A DNA stretch of 23,232 bases, taken from positions 144,451-167,682 of the forward strand of contig JBBHKE010002532.1 in the NCBI GenBank assembly GCA_037447655.1, given 5' to 3'. The position numbers were made by a program, and so were the translations under genes. This DNA is from Zygnema cylindricum. Its lineage: Eukaryota > Streptophyta > Zygnematophyceae > Zygnematales > Zygnemataceae. The notes beneath the pieces were generated by a model. It saw only the letters and a program-made list of their open reading frames with translations. It searched no databases and was not told where the DNA came from. Below are positions 1 to 9,119 of this stretch, in pieces (the stretch's first letter is position 1; each line of letters begins with the position of its first letter).

Positions 1-50
1 TGGATTTTTCTGATTTTTTTTGATTTTTTTTGATTTTTTTTGAATTTTTA
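1..50. repeat. Short T-rich 10-bp tandem repeat
   Basis: About five head-to-tail copies of a TGATTTTTTT-like decamer open the window; the three central copies (11-40) are identical and the outer ones carry substitutions. It is simple-sequence DNA with no coding potential, and the array may continue to the left of the window. Confidence 0.85.
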
Positions 51-221
51 GGAGTGTAACTTTGGTGTTAACGAAAAGTAGGCGCCAAAAAATTGAAGAT
101 TGTCATGTTATTTGCCGCCGGTATTGTATTTTTAGTTCCTCTGCGGTCAAGCTAAGGAAATCTACGAACCAATAGGCGAACAGGAAGTACAAAAAGGTAC
201 AAAATAGTGCAAAACATCTTC

Positions 222-340
222 GTACACGTGGAGAGATCGCCGACAAAGAAACAAAAGGCGATTTGAAATTGTAAGCATTCTGGTACAGGTGTTGAGATCA
301 TCGACGAAAGAACTAGTTTGAAGTGCATATTGAGACACGT
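222..340. repeat. Degenerate ~61-bp tandem repeat
   Basis: Two diverged copies of a unit beginning GTACACGTGGAGAGATC (222) and GTACAGGTGTTGAGATC (283) follow each other with a 61-bp period. Both continue with a GAC(A/G)AAAGAA block and a TTTGAA block. A third, partial start with CACGTG occurs near 335. The copies are too diverged for recent slippage. On the minus strand they give a short open frame with a visibly repeated peptide, which is a consequence of the repeat and not evidence of a gene. Confidence 0.55.
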
Positions 341-1238
341 GTTAATAGAGACACCTGTCACGCTTACAAAGTCGAGGGCTTTTACGTAAAAGGTCCATCT
401 AGCCAGGTTTTGAGTTTTGACTCGAAGGGATGAATCGCAGATAAAATCTTTGGTAAAGAATCTTCCAGATTCTTTAATGATAATCTTTGTTTTATATGCT
501 TCCGAGACAATGGGACGCCGACCAAATTGAGTTTGACATTAGGGTTTTGGAGATTTTGATCTGAGACGAGTGCCAGCTTTCCCGGAAACGCTGGAATTTT
601 ATGAACCGGTCAGGTAAGCTGAAGGTTTGGAAAAATGAGTGCTGATTCGTTAATAAAATTTTTAGTCGAGTTTCTGACAGTGCCAAAATTATGACAGGTT
701 GCTGTCATTCTTGTCCTGTCTCGCTTCAACTTGGAAATTGTGAGGAGCCAAATGCCGCATGATGTTAAAGACAAAACGTGGTGACATAAGAGGGTAAAGG
801 CTCAACGTGATTGGTCGTTATGGATTATGCACATTGTCAATTATGACAAGCTGAAAAAAAAGAACAGTGAAAAACAGAAGCAGACTCGGCTCTATTGATC
901 TCCAGCTGTAATAATAAAGGCCGTCGATCCTATATCTTAACGATGAGAAACAGCGAAATCGTTGGATCCGGATCTTTCAATGATCTACCAAACAGAAAAA
1001 ATCAAAAAAATGAACGGGATAGTACGGTAAATTACAATACAAAATTATCTAGAATTCTAGATAGGTCGTGTAGTACATCAGAAAGTACAGCCGGCCATTT
1101 TGTACGCTTCACACATATGGCGTTTTACACATTTGCACAGATAACACCTACATGGATTAAAACCTAGAAATTCTGACATGGAAATGTCCTCGCCAAAAAC
1201 CATTTTGTCGGCAAGTGCAGTGAAATATCCGCCCTTAT

Positions 1239-1588
1239 GTACGTCCAAATTCCTATAGATGTTTCAATTTGTCCAGCTCAGCAAGATTTGTTCCTCCAAA
1301 CAGCTGTCCTCCGTACTTTTCAATAATTTTGTGCAAATTACCCACTTGCCGCGTCAGAAGCCATGAAAAACATAGGTCAAAAGGGAGATTTAGTGCGCCC
1401 GCACTAAATGTAGTAAAGCTATAAAAAAAGGTTTAATGCGGAAAACGCCCATATAAAATGCACTTTAAAAAATGACGTGTCAGTCGTCGACACACGACTT
1501 TCCGTACATCCAAATCCGGAAGCAGTTTCAGTTTGTCCAGCTCAGCACGAATATTCCCTTCGGACGTATTTCTCAAGAATTGTGTGAA
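1239..1588. repeat. Diverged direct repeat pair
   Basis: Two segments, about 1239-1335 and 1504-1588, share the order GTAC(G/A)TCCAAAT, then TTTGTCCAGCTCAGCA, then a CGTA-TTTCT/CAA block and AATT(G/T)TGTG. They are in the same orientation, 265 bp apart. This could be an old duplication, or two LTR-like or minisatellite-like copies. No terminal signature or target duplication is visible. Confidence 0.5.
1388..1409. repeat. Perfect 22-bp palindrome
   Basis: ATTTAGTGCG, then CC, then CGCACTAAAT: two perfect 10-bp arms around a 2-bp centre. It lies between the two direct-repeat copies. It could be a transposon-end hairpin or a protein-binding palindrome, but there is no neighbouring evidence for either. 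Confidence 0.8.
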
Positions 1589-2372
1589 AAAATGGTACTG
1601 ATGTTGACAAAGTAAGGGTATATTTTGTCGTTTTCTTCGATAATTGATTGCTTCACCGATAGGATGTTTTAGAATCCGCAGTACAATTTATGTATCCTCT
1701 TTTGGCTCTTTCTCTATATCGACCGACAGCCACGTCATGCCAGCTCATCTTCAGCCACAGCCGTCAGCCAGAGCCATTCTAACAGCGAATAGGAAACAAC
1801 GTCTCACGCGATTTCAGCCGTATATGACGACGGAAAGTACACGTAGATTTTTTTGCCACGTCAGGCACATGTACGGAAACAAATGCAGGGGCTCGGACCT
1901 CCAATGCCATTTGCAAAACTACACCGTGAATCGTTATTAGCCTTATGTACGCTACATCGGCACCCCAAAATTTTGACATTGATACCCGAAATACAGTGAA
2001 TGAATCTAATTTATCTTTGACGTTAATTATGGTTCTAGTAAATTAGCGTCAATGGTAATACCGTACTGGATTCATGAATAATGTGGTGTACGGAAAGAGT
2101 TTGTTCGTACAACAGAGTACTTCGTTATCGAAATCCGTCCGGAAATTGTGGTTAACTTATGTCGGTCGCATACAAAGCTGCGTTAAGAAAAATAGTGGAG
2201 TCGAGTTTGTAAAATAGGCGTTCGTATACATTCAGACGTTCGTTTTTGTGTGTGAGAGTGTGAACGGATAACATGTGCACATGATAAAAAACTGTCCATG
2301 TTACGTAAACGTAGTGTTGCATACTTACACATGTTGATAGTCGCGGAAAGTTAAGTCTAATACGGTGCCTTT

Positions 2373-2459
2373 TTAACTCTATTTGAGATCCTGCGAGATT
2401 AATAAAGTATATATTAACTCTATTTGAGATCCTGCGAGATTAATAAAGTATATATTAAC
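2373..2459. repeat. Perfect 41-bp tandem duplication
   Basis: A 41-bp unit beginning TTAACTCTATTTGAGATC occupies 2373-2413, is repeated without change at 2414-2454, and starts a third time (TTAAC) before diverging. Each unit carries AATAAAGTATATA, which resembles both a polyadenylation signal and a TATA element. The lack of any mismatch, in a region otherwise full of old repeats, marks it as a recent duplication or an assembly duplication. Confidence 0.9.
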
Positions 2460-2995
2460 ACTGTTAAAGGGTCAAAAGGAAACATAACGGTTATACCAGA
2501 ACTTTAAACAAAAAAGACGCTTATTAGAGTTAAGTTTGACTTTAAAATGGGTTATGTTTCACAAAACGACAACAATTAATGTCACATTGTGTAAATATTA
2601 GGGTGAAGTTACAAAATCAAGAATTGACAAAACGCGACGCCTTGAAAACGAGAACTGATAACAAACCAACAGCATATGCGGACATAACACAAAAAAAAGA
2701 TTTTGTGGTCAGACAAATCCCAACCACATCCTCATTTCCCGGTGGCACGCTTTTGTATCTCGCAGATCCAGTTTTACACAATGTTGCCATTTTTTGGGCA
2801 GGACGCGGATCATCGCCTCGCCGCCTCGCTTAGTCTTGCCGCATCCAATAATCTATACCTGTTTTTAGGGTTTACATGAGTAGTAGGGTAGAGTGTAATA
2901 TGGCGGAACAACAAGGAAGTCCGAGCCAACATCGTCGTTATATTTTTCCATGATTATTAGGAAATCATTGGTAAGTGCGCAACTCAGCATGTTTA
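2460..2995. other. Unassigned non-coding DNA
   Basis: No recognisable gene. An 84-codon open frame at 2579-2833 has no domain or compositional support. A short frame starting at ATG 2900 ends after 17 codons (stop 2951-2953), just before a GTAAGT at 2971 that looks like a 5' splice site. With the stop in between, this does not make a supportable first exon. Confidence 0.45.
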
Positions 2996-3640
2996 TTCAT
3001 CTCTCTTGCGCTCTCTACCTCGTTATCTTCTTCCTTCATTCTCTCTTCATCTTTATCTCTTAACTTCTCCCTCTATCTCCCACATTTTTTCCCATTCCCT
3101 TTCCTTACTCTTCTCTCCCACTCTTTTTTTCCCACTCTCTCTCTCTCCCTCATTCTGTCGCATATATTTTCTCTGTTTTTCTTTCTGACTCGCTTTTTCC
3201 CCATTTTACTCTCTTTTTTGTTCAGTGTCCCTTTTAGCTCGTCTCTCATTAACTCACCAATAATTCTTCCCTTCTTCCCTCTTAAATATTTCCTCGTCGT
3301 TCGACACGTGTTTCGTCTCATCATTGCTCTCCATCCTATTATCTAACTCTTTCAATTTATCATTTTTCATTTCCCCCCACTTATGTCTCTTGTGCCCTCT
3401 CTGAATTTTTATCACCCCCTCTTCCATATTATCTCCCTTCTCGCCCCTACTCGTTATTTATCTCCTTGGTCGTTAACCATCCACCATTACTTTGTAGCTA
3501 TGTCTCCCTATATTTCATTGCAATCTCCGAATATGATATACTCATTTAGTGTCTCTCTGTGTGTCCCTATTTTTCACGTTATATTTGTCAAGCCCATATA
3601 TCCCCTACTAATCCGTTATCTTTATTTTTTTTTTGTATTT
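2996..3640. repeat. Long pyrimidine-rich low-complexity tract
   Basis: About 640 bp is strongly pyrimidine-rich on the plus strand (CTCTCT, TTCTTCC and CCCTCTCT blocks) and so purine-rich on the minus strand. Open frames here on both strands, up to 123 codons, are leucine/serine/phenylalanine-rich or arginine/lysine/glutamate-rich artefacts of the composition. Such tracts arise from decayed microsatellites, and they occur in introns or matrix-associated DNA. Confidence 0.75.
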
Positions 3641-4379
3641 TAAATTGTCATCGACGATGAACTTATATCCGACTGCCTGTTGTATTGGAGAGCACCCTGC
3701 GGAAACATACGATCATAGGGAAGAATAAAATATCATATTGAAGGTATTCGACCGTACAAAAGCGCATGGAGTATACTGTGAGGAGCTTTTTATGGATCTA
3801 TATTTGTTATCACAAATCGTTGATACTTAGTTAGTGTGTGTAAAATATGAAGGTTTTAAAATTTTGTAAAGAGGATTTCCGAGCTAAAAGCATAAACGTT
3901 AAGAATTCAATACTATTTAGAGCTTTGTTGACTATTGTCGATTAATACGCCTTAGATATTTTTTTGTTTTAGTATAACGTTGTAAAAAGAGTTTATCATG
4001 AAATATATAAATTTTGTACTTATTTTCCCATTGTTGTTAATGAATGATTTTATATGTGTCAACTTTTTATAAATTTTTTAATCATTGTGTGTTTTTTGTA
4101 TTGCTTTCATGTTTTTCAAATATGTTAAATGTACTTGGCATTTTTTCGTTTGTGAATCACGTGTATATGCTGCAAATATGACTTCTTTTATTTTAGTTCT
4201 TGCCGCGTATCTTTCTTGATCTTTGCTTTTCCTACTTTTAATACTTTGGTTTCATTTTTCACTACTGTTTTAACAGTTTCGGTCTACTTTTTATGTGTTT
4301 TTTTGATATAGGAAAAAGCCTCTTATTTGGTCATAAACATAACAATATCCATGTATATGAAAACTAAAACTTCATGAAC
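3641..4379. other. AT-rich unassigned DNA
   Basis: No open frame of note and no repeat or terminal signature recognised. The stretch is AT-rich with many short T runs. The left end of the neighbouring DNA transposon may fall here or just to the right, but I could not find a terminal inverted repeat to place it. Confidence 0.4.
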
Positions 4380-4479
4380 CAGCGACGAAACAACCTCGGC
4401 GTTGAAAGGCTATTCAAAGAGATAAAAACATAGTAACAAAGGCTTATATGATTTGAATTCAACGACTTTAAACTCTTTG

Positions 4480-4680
4480 CTTTGTCGGAGATGACGAGAA
4501 AATTATTTTGTCGCTAGATTTCCGTCTAGCGTCAAAACACCCTTTGTTTTCTCGGAGATGATGACGAAGTTGTTTCGTCGCTGGATTTCCATTTAGCGAC
4601 GACACATCCTCTGCTTTGTCGGATATGATAAGAAAGTATTTTCGCCGGTCAATTTCCATCCTACGATGACATGTTCTCGT
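4480..4680. repeat. 67-bp tandem repeat (3 copies) with internal hairpins
   Basis: Three consecutive units have an exact 67-bp spacing between their CGGA(G/T)AT cores (4486, 4553, 4620). Each has the order TCGGAGATGA, then GTCGCT(A/G)GATTTCC, then TAGCG. Unit 1 contains CGCTAGA/TCTAGCG and unit 2 CGTCGCT/AGCGACG as perfect 7-bp inverted repeats. Unit 3 is degenerate. The likely role, by inference, is a subterminal transposase-binding array of the DNA transposon, because related motifs occur at the other end of the transposase gene. Confidence 0.75.
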
Positions 4681-5152
4681 CGCTGAAAGGGCAACCATTA
4701 CTTAGTGCAATGAATATGTTTTTTAGAAACTTAACACTTGATCAATTTTTGAGAAGGATGATGAACAAACGACGAAACATAGTCGTCACTGATTACGGTA
4801 GGATGTACATTGCAACAAAATATATAATTCCATATTAGAAGCACTCACAAATTTTGAACACCACATTAACAACATTTGAAGGTAAATACATAATAATTTT
4901 TAAAAATACATCAAATTCCATGATATACAAGACACGAGAACTTTATAAAAACCGAAATTGTATTATCCCATAAAAAAACCATACACACCTACGAAATATG
5001 TTTTATCTTATGAAGTCAATGAATATTGGACTCCATGAACTGTATAGATTAATCTGGCACAAGTTTAACTGCGTTTCCCACTCTATAATTAAACTACCAT
5101 TGCCAAACAAATATATAAAAACAAAAAAACAATGGGCAGTTATATAATATCT
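4681..5152. other. Non-coding DNA downstream of the transposase
   Basis: AT-rich sequence between the 67-bp repeat and the transposase stop codon. It has no open frame of note. One further GACGAAACATAGTCGTC inverted motif lies near 4770. It is probably the 3' untranslated and subterminal part of the DNA transposon. Confidence 0.5.
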
Positions 5153-5829
5153 TTAAAACTGGTTGCCGCTCATCCCTCGCTCGTTGAAAATGCTATCTTG
5201 TTGACTGTCCGCATCTTCAATATTTTGGAGGAATCCCCTTGCCTTCGAGCAAGGAGTTTCCACAACCTCGCCTTCGAAATGGTTGCGATATTTGCTGATT
5301 ATGCCTTGCAAATGTTGTGTGAGCATATCTTATTCCCACTTTCCGTCACGTAAAGACAAGCCACATTAAATCATTGTTTTTTTTGAATAACTCATCCCGT
5401 TTTTGTCCATCATCGCATTAACCACTCGAAAAGAGTCCCTTGCCAATCTTAGAAAAAATGCTTTACCGGGTCTAACTTATTTCTCGGACCATCCACGGCT
5501 CGAAGGTTTAGCCCATTGACCGTTCTCAATTCATTTTGCCTACCAACTGTCCCAAATGCGACTCCACACGTCCTTGATTTTATAAATCACGAAAGAGTCT
5601 GACGGTTGAACAAGATGCGTTGCATTAGGTGGTAAATAGTGTAACACAATGTTTTTGGCCTCAAGAACTCACTCCAACTCATCGGACGTGTTGTGACCAC
5701 CGTAGTTGTCTAGGAAGATAACTTTTTCAAGTCCATCTCGATCCCTTTGGTAAGACCTTGCCTCTAAGACTCATTGTGGGAACACCGTTTTATCATTCAA
5801 ACCCTTCGTACCACTCCGGTAACAAACAC
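5153..5829 (-). pseudogene. Transposase exon: DDE domain end and C-terminus
   Basis: The frame opens with GVCYRSGTKGLNDKTVF. It then shows the second catalytic region, KVIFLDNYGGHNTSDELE (Asp of LDN), and the third, LPPNATHLVQPSDSFVIYKI (Asp of PSD), as expected for a DDD-type pogo/jerky transposase. The C-terminal part (FFLRLARDSFRVVNAMMDK onward) is helical and ends at TAA, 5155-5153. At least five in-frame stops interrupt it (after VFPQ, DELE, DSW, WSRIWDSW-AK and KTMI), so no functional protein is possible. Confidence 0.75.
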
Positions 5830-6166
5830 CTGCAAAGATATATAATAAACCAAAAAAGGAGAATATTTAACATTTTGTATTGCTTGCTTACATTTGCACT
5901 ATATGGAAAGCAAGCTACGTATACCATAAGTAGCTTGTAATAGGAGTCATTGTTTGAGATAAGAGAAGTTAGAGAGTTAAAGAACAAAAAAATCTTTATT
6001 TTGTAGTAGGAGAATGGGGGAGGAGGTAGGAGAGGACAATGTAGAGAGATATAGATAAAAAATTGAAACAAAACAACATAGATAGAGAGAAATAGAGAAA
6101 CCTTCATCAAAGACAAAAAGACATGAAAAAAATATGAAAACATTAAATGACAAAGAAAAAACACAC
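5830..6166 (-). other. Predicted transposase intron
   Basis: This 337-bp minus-strand segment begins GTGTGT and ends TTTGCAG. It is strongly pyrimidine-rich on the coding strand (TTTCTTTG, CTCCTCCCCC, CTCTATCT blocks), as expected in an intron. Removing it joins CCGG to GTGTTTGTTAC and keeps a conserved block in frame. The 80- and 123-codon minus-strand frames within it are products of the pyrimidine bias. Confidence 0.65.
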
Positions 6167-6288
6167 CCGGGACGTTGTCCGATAAATCTTGTATCGGGTA
6201 ATTCTGCCACGATTTGCAAAAAATATCATCAGGTTTTCGATACGAGCGTTCACCCCTCCACTGATTCGCACCATGAGAGTCATGGATT
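6167..6288 (-). pseudogene. Transposase exon: DDE domain, middle part
   Basis: Directly left of Copia-C the minus strand continues the broken block with MTLMVRISGGVNARIE and a hydrophobic MIFFAN strand. A one-base slip follows, then NYPIQDLSDNVPG, which is typical of this transposase family. The exon ends at CCGG before GTGTGT. Joining to 5829 restores P-G-V-C-Y-R in frame. This continuity across the retrotransposon is the main proof that Copia-C inserted into a pre-existing gene. Confidence 0.75.
6284..6288. repeat. Target site duplication of Copia-C (left copy)
   Basis: GGATT immediately before the 5' LTR, matching 9115-9119 after the 3' LTR. Five bp is the usual copia length. Confidence 0.85.
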
Positions 6289-6573
6289 TGTAGGGTTATT
6301 ATCGTTTCGCTTAATTTTCGCGAAGCGATATACTAACATTTATTTGTTTGACGTGAAGTATAACGTCAGCATACAAAATGTACGACGTCGTTACCATCCA
6401 GTATTGAGATCTAACTCTCTAAGGGACAATTTTTGGGAATCTTCCAAGTGTTACATCTTATGGTTTACTAGTTCAATTGGGCTGCAATTTTGGGAATTGA
6501 CAGACTGTATGTGATATTGTATTTGTGTGAATTTTGGTGTTATCTGAACACCTCAAGTGATTTCTGTGTTATA
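6289..6573 (+). repeat. Copia-C 5' LTR, internally deleted
   Basis: TGTAGGGTTATTATCG and the next about 115 bp match the start of the 3' LTR, including a hairpin at 6301-6329. The match is then lost and a weaker one resumes near 6515-6573, matching the last 60 bp of the 3' LTR. The copy is therefore about 285 bp against 636 bp for the 3' LTR, pointing to an internal deletion or replacement. The right edge is placed only by this weak similarity. Confidence 0.65.
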
Positions 6574-6580
6574 TCAAAGT
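6568..6580 (+). promoter_or_regulatory. Candidate degenerate primer-binding site of Copia-C
   Basis: TTATATCAAAG resembles the usual plant copia primer site TGGTATCAGAG, which is complementary to the 3' end of initiator tRNA-Met, with about eight of twelve positions matching. It lies at the probable LTR boundary. If real, Copia-C uses conventional 3'-end priming, unlike Copia-A and Copia-B. Confidence 0.35.
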
Positions 6581-6621
6581 TTGTTGTTTGATAGGATTTC
6601 TGGAATCTTTTGCTGAAGTCT

Positions 6622-6762
6622 ATGTCTACATCTACTACTACTGGTGATCCTCCACCTGCAACTGTGGTTGTGAACAATATGGGGTACGTTGTGGATTGTC
6701 ACGTAACTTTTCAGATTGTCATTGAGATTATGTTGTTAGATGTCAGCAAGGATTCAGTTTAG
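6622..6762 (+). pseudogene. Possible Copia-C gag N-terminal remnant
   Basis: An ATG about 50 bp beyond the LTR opens a 46-codon frame, MSTSTTTGDPPPATVVVNNM..., ending in TAG. A low-complexity Ser/Thr/Pro start is common in copia Gag, and the position is right, but no nucleocapsid or conserved Gag motif follows. The assignment rests mainly on position. Confidence 0.35.
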
Positions 6763-7868
6763 GTTTAACTTGCTTCCGGTCCATTAATTACACAAGGTCA
6801 AAGTCTGGGAACCCATCACCAGTTCAGTACCTTTTTGGTAAATTAGTGGTTCCGATTTGGACTCTCAGTTCTAGATTCAGCCCGAGTTTGAAGTAAAACT
6901 TTTTGCCCTGAGTGTAATACGACTTTATTTGTCCTATGTCATTTCGATAGCAATTGCTCTTCGCTCATAGGCTTCTTGCATTGCGTTGACCTTTTGGATC
7001 TGAGACCAGACAAAAAAAATTGTATAAGGCGCTTGGGGCCGAATGAGACATATTGTTGTTTTCAATACTGTCTCTTGAGAAAAACGTTAGAAATTCTAGC
7101 AAACTTTCTTTTGGAGAACTTTTGTTTTGTATGTGATTGTGACCCTATTGCTATCTTGGTTTGCATCCGTCTTTTGTGGAAGTCGTAGTCCAGTTAGGTA
7201 GTTGGCACTTTCTTGTTTGGGCGATTCGGAACTGGTGTCTGTTCGATACCGGGAAGGGTCTTGCCGGTTCCGGGTTGCGAAAAACCGAAGAGTTAAGGAG
7301 GCTTTACCTATTTCGATGTCTTCGAGGGAGATTTCGTCTCCTCTTGTTGTCAGCGTTTCTTTTGGGGGTATGTTGAGCTTGCTTTGCTATCATTATTAAT
7401 TCTATCTTTTATTCCATTTTCTGGGGCAAGGTGATATTGTTAAATCTAAAACAGCCAATTCTTTTTTATTTTTATTATTTCTGCGTGGAAGTTTATTTGG
7501 TCCTCCTTGGTAGTCTTTTTGCTTCGACGGCGGTCTCGCGGGAACAGACTGCTAGAATCTTTTCTACCACAACAGTGGGTTTTGAGGATGTATTTGGCCG
7601 ACTTTCAACAGATCAGTAATTGGGACACCAGCTCAATGACAAGAACCTAATCCCTTTCCCCAGCCAAATGGGGAAAGGAAGGGGGAGGAGATATCTTTTC
7701 GCCCTCCCATGCACTCATTCTTATTGCCTGTCCGATCATCCACCCTATTTTGCATGCATGTAGATGGGCGGGATGTAGGCAGCAGTGGGCATAATCGTTA
7801 TTATGGGAAGCATTCGCATTCTGGGGGTTATTTGCAAAAGTCCGATGTCGACTACTCCTAGAAATGGG
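6763..7868 (+). other. Unrecognised interior of Copia-C
   Basis: About 1.1 kb between the possible gag start and the ribonuclease H remnant. Short open frames of 62-71 codons occur (for example 6976-7188, 7161-7376, 7431-7619), but none shows integrase or reverse transcriptase motifs. A 9-bp inverted repeat, CCTTTCCCC/GGGGAAAGG, lies at 7653-7678. This could be very degenerate pol or foreign sequence picked up by the element. Confidence 0.45.
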
Positions 7869-8471
7869 CCCTTCTCTCATGTTTTTCAAGCATGCTCGAC
7901 AATTGGGAGGCCGTACGAAGTATCTTTTGATATTTAGTTGGTACGATTGATCTTAGACTTTTGTTTACTTCTGACAAAAAAATTTTGGAGTGTGTTGGGT
8001 ATTGTGACGCGGATTGGGGCGGCGACTTTGATTCAAGTAAGTCCACGTTAGGGAACGCATTTATTTTTGGAGGAGCCGCGATCTCGTCGAGTTCTAGGCT
8101 ACAACCTACGGTTGAGTTCCACCGAATCTGAGTATATGGCTTCGTGTCATGCATCTAAGGCTTTGATTTGGATTAAAGAGATAATACGCGAGTTGAGTGT
8201 TTCGATTTGTTGTATGACGATTTATTATGACAGCATGAATTCGATGGCGTTGGGGAAAAATCCATTATTTCACAAAAGGACAAAACAGATTAGGATCCAA
8301 TGGAATTTTGTTAAAGATTTAGTTACGGCGAACGAGATTGTATTTTCGTACGTACCGACAAAAGAGGAGGCGGCTGATTTGTTGACGAAGGGTGCCACAC
8401 ATGATGTATTTGAGAGTGGGCGTCGAAAAACTTGGATTATTTTGAAAAGTTTGGCGATTCCGACAATATGA
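7869..8471 (+). pseudogene. Copia-C ribonuclease H remnant
   Basis: This is the C-terminal RNase H domain of copia Pol, which removes RNA from RNA-DNA hybrids during reverse transcription. The reading frame starts degenerate (NWEAVRSIF, a stop, YLVGTIDLRLLF) and continues to VGYCDADWGGDFDSSKST, the family's GYxDADWAGD motif. It slips frame near 8100, then stays open from 8106 as LSSTESEYMASCHASKALIW to the stop at 8469-8471. Late motifs are present (NPLFHKRTKQIRI, VPTKEEAADLLTKG). In the stretch that normally reads CDNQSA, YDSMNS is found. One stop and one frameshift make it non-functional. Confidence 0.85.
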
Positions 8472-8478
8472 GGGGGAT
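8471..8478 (+). promoter_or_regulatory. Copia-C polypurine tract
   Basis: AGGGGGA directly precedes the TG of the 3' LTR, as expected for the plus-strand DNA primer. Confidence 0.75.
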
Positions 8479-8490
8479 TGTTGAGTTATT

Positions 8491-8519
8491 GTCGTTTCGC
8501 GGTATTTCCGCGAAGCGAC
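8491..8519 (+). promoter_or_regulatory. Conserved hairpin at LTR start
   Basis: Arms GTCGTTTCGCGG and CCGCGAAGCGAC around a 5-base loop pair at 11 of 12 positions, the exception being a T-G pair. The 5' LTR has the same structure at 6301-6329 with ATCG...CGAT in place of GTCG...CGAC, so one pair has changed on both sides. Confidence 0.65.
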
Positions 8520-8864
8520 ATACTAACATTTATTTGTTTGAGGTGAAATATCACGTCATTATACAAAATGTACAACGTTGTTTTGCGGCGGTACTTTTTG
8601 TCATCCGCGAACTAAATGTACTATTTCGTTTCGCGTCACTTTATGTTTTTGTGCGCACGTGTTACATTTTGCGTGCAGGTGTTTTCGTGTGACGACACGT
8701 GTTTAAGTCAACGTTTGGAGTTAGTCGTTTTGAAGGAAGAAAACGCGTGCTACTTTCTTCGTGGAAACCTCCTTGCAGTGTGCACAATCAACTAGGGACA
8801 GACTTGGTCGCTACGCTAAGTTATGCTTGTCTTACCTTATTGTCTGTTAGCGTAGAGTAGAGAG

Positions 8865-8873
8865 TATATAGGC
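8865..8873 (+). promoter_or_regulatory. TATA-like element in Copia-C 3' LTR
   Basis: TATATAGGC about 385 bp into the LTR, followed by GC-balanced sequence where transcription would start. It is a plausible U3 promoter, assigned from position and sequence only. Confidence 0.5.
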
Positions 8874-9114
8874 AGCAGTGAACATGTGCCGAGTATTCTA
8901 TCTTACATAATTAAATCTTAGAGGATTAATTTTGGAGTAGAGATTATTTAAAGAAGAGAGATAAGAGAGAGAAAAGAGATGATGTAAAGAGGCTTCGGTC
9001 AATAACACTTATAAATCTTTTTGGCTGAATATTCCTCTTGTTTATTATGAGCTTCCGCTGTGTAATGTTTTATGTTTTGTGAATTTATTTGAGTGATTAT
9101 CTTTTGGTGCTACA

Positions 9115-9119
9115 GGATT
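9115..9119. repeat. Target site duplication of Copia-C (right copy)
   Basis: GGATT directly after the final CA of the 3' LTR, identical to 6284-6288. Confidence 0.85.

Larger units (their letters stand above)
51..2372. other. Unassigned non-coding DNA
   Basis: No convincing gene is seen on either strand. The open frames are at most about 100 codons, lack recognisable domains and have no consistent splice or codon pattern. The stretch has weak repeats, listed separately (222-340 and 1239-1588), and a perfect palindrome at 1388-1409. Its CpG-containing, GTACGG-rich texture around 1700-2150 resembles the LTR and hAT sequences elsewhere in the window, so it may be old transposon debris. I could not align it to any of them by eye. 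Confidence 0.5.
6289..9114 (+). mobile_element. Copia-C: internally deleted Ty1/copia element
   Basis: The element is bounded by TG at 6289 and CA at 9114 and flanked by a perfect 5-bp duplication, GGATT (6284-6288 and 9115-9119). It has two related LTRs (5' copy about 6289-6573, shortened; 3' copy 8479-9114), a degenerate primer-binding candidate, a possible gag start and a ribonuclease H remnant just upstream of the 3' LTR. At 2.8 kb it is well short of a typical copia element, so most of gag-pol is missing or unrecognisable. It inserted into the transposase gene. Its LTRs share no obvious sequence with Copia-A or Copia-B. Confidence 0.85.
8479..9114 (+). repeat. Copia-C 3' LTR
   Basis: A 636-bp LTR running from TGTTGAGTTATTG to GGTGCTACA, flanked by the polypurine tract and the GGATT duplication. 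It contains an imperfect 12-bp hairpin near its start (8491-8519), a TATA-like TATATAGGC at 8865-8873, and a purine-rich leader-like stretch (about 8940-8990). It is much longer than the 5' copy. Confidence 0.85.

Noticed and set aside
895-1940. Plus-strand frames at 895-1167 and 1644-1940
   Set aside because: No recognisable domain, no splice pattern and no conservation clue; lengths are within chance expectation for this amount of sequence.
2900-2976. Possible first exon: ATG 2900 followed by a GTAAGT at 2971
   Set aside because: A stop at 2951-2953 lies before the donor, so no coding exon would be spliced. No second exon was seen downstream.
2975-3346. Open frames of 123 and 83 codons on opposite strands
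   Set aside because: Both are produced by the pyrimidine-rich composition: Leu/Ser/Phe on one strand and Arg/Lys/Glu on the other. There is no domain and the frames mirror each other.
4480-4680. Regular 67-bp repeats as a CRISPR array
   Set aside because: Units are directly adjacent and diverge along their whole length, with no constant repeat and unique spacers; the setting is a eukaryotic transposon.
5793-6219. Minus-strand frames of 80 and 123 codons with hydrophobic stretches resembling a membrane protein
   Set aside because: They fall in the predicted transposase intron, and their Phe/Leu/Ser content follows from the pyrimidine bias. The conserved transposase reading uses other frames on either side.
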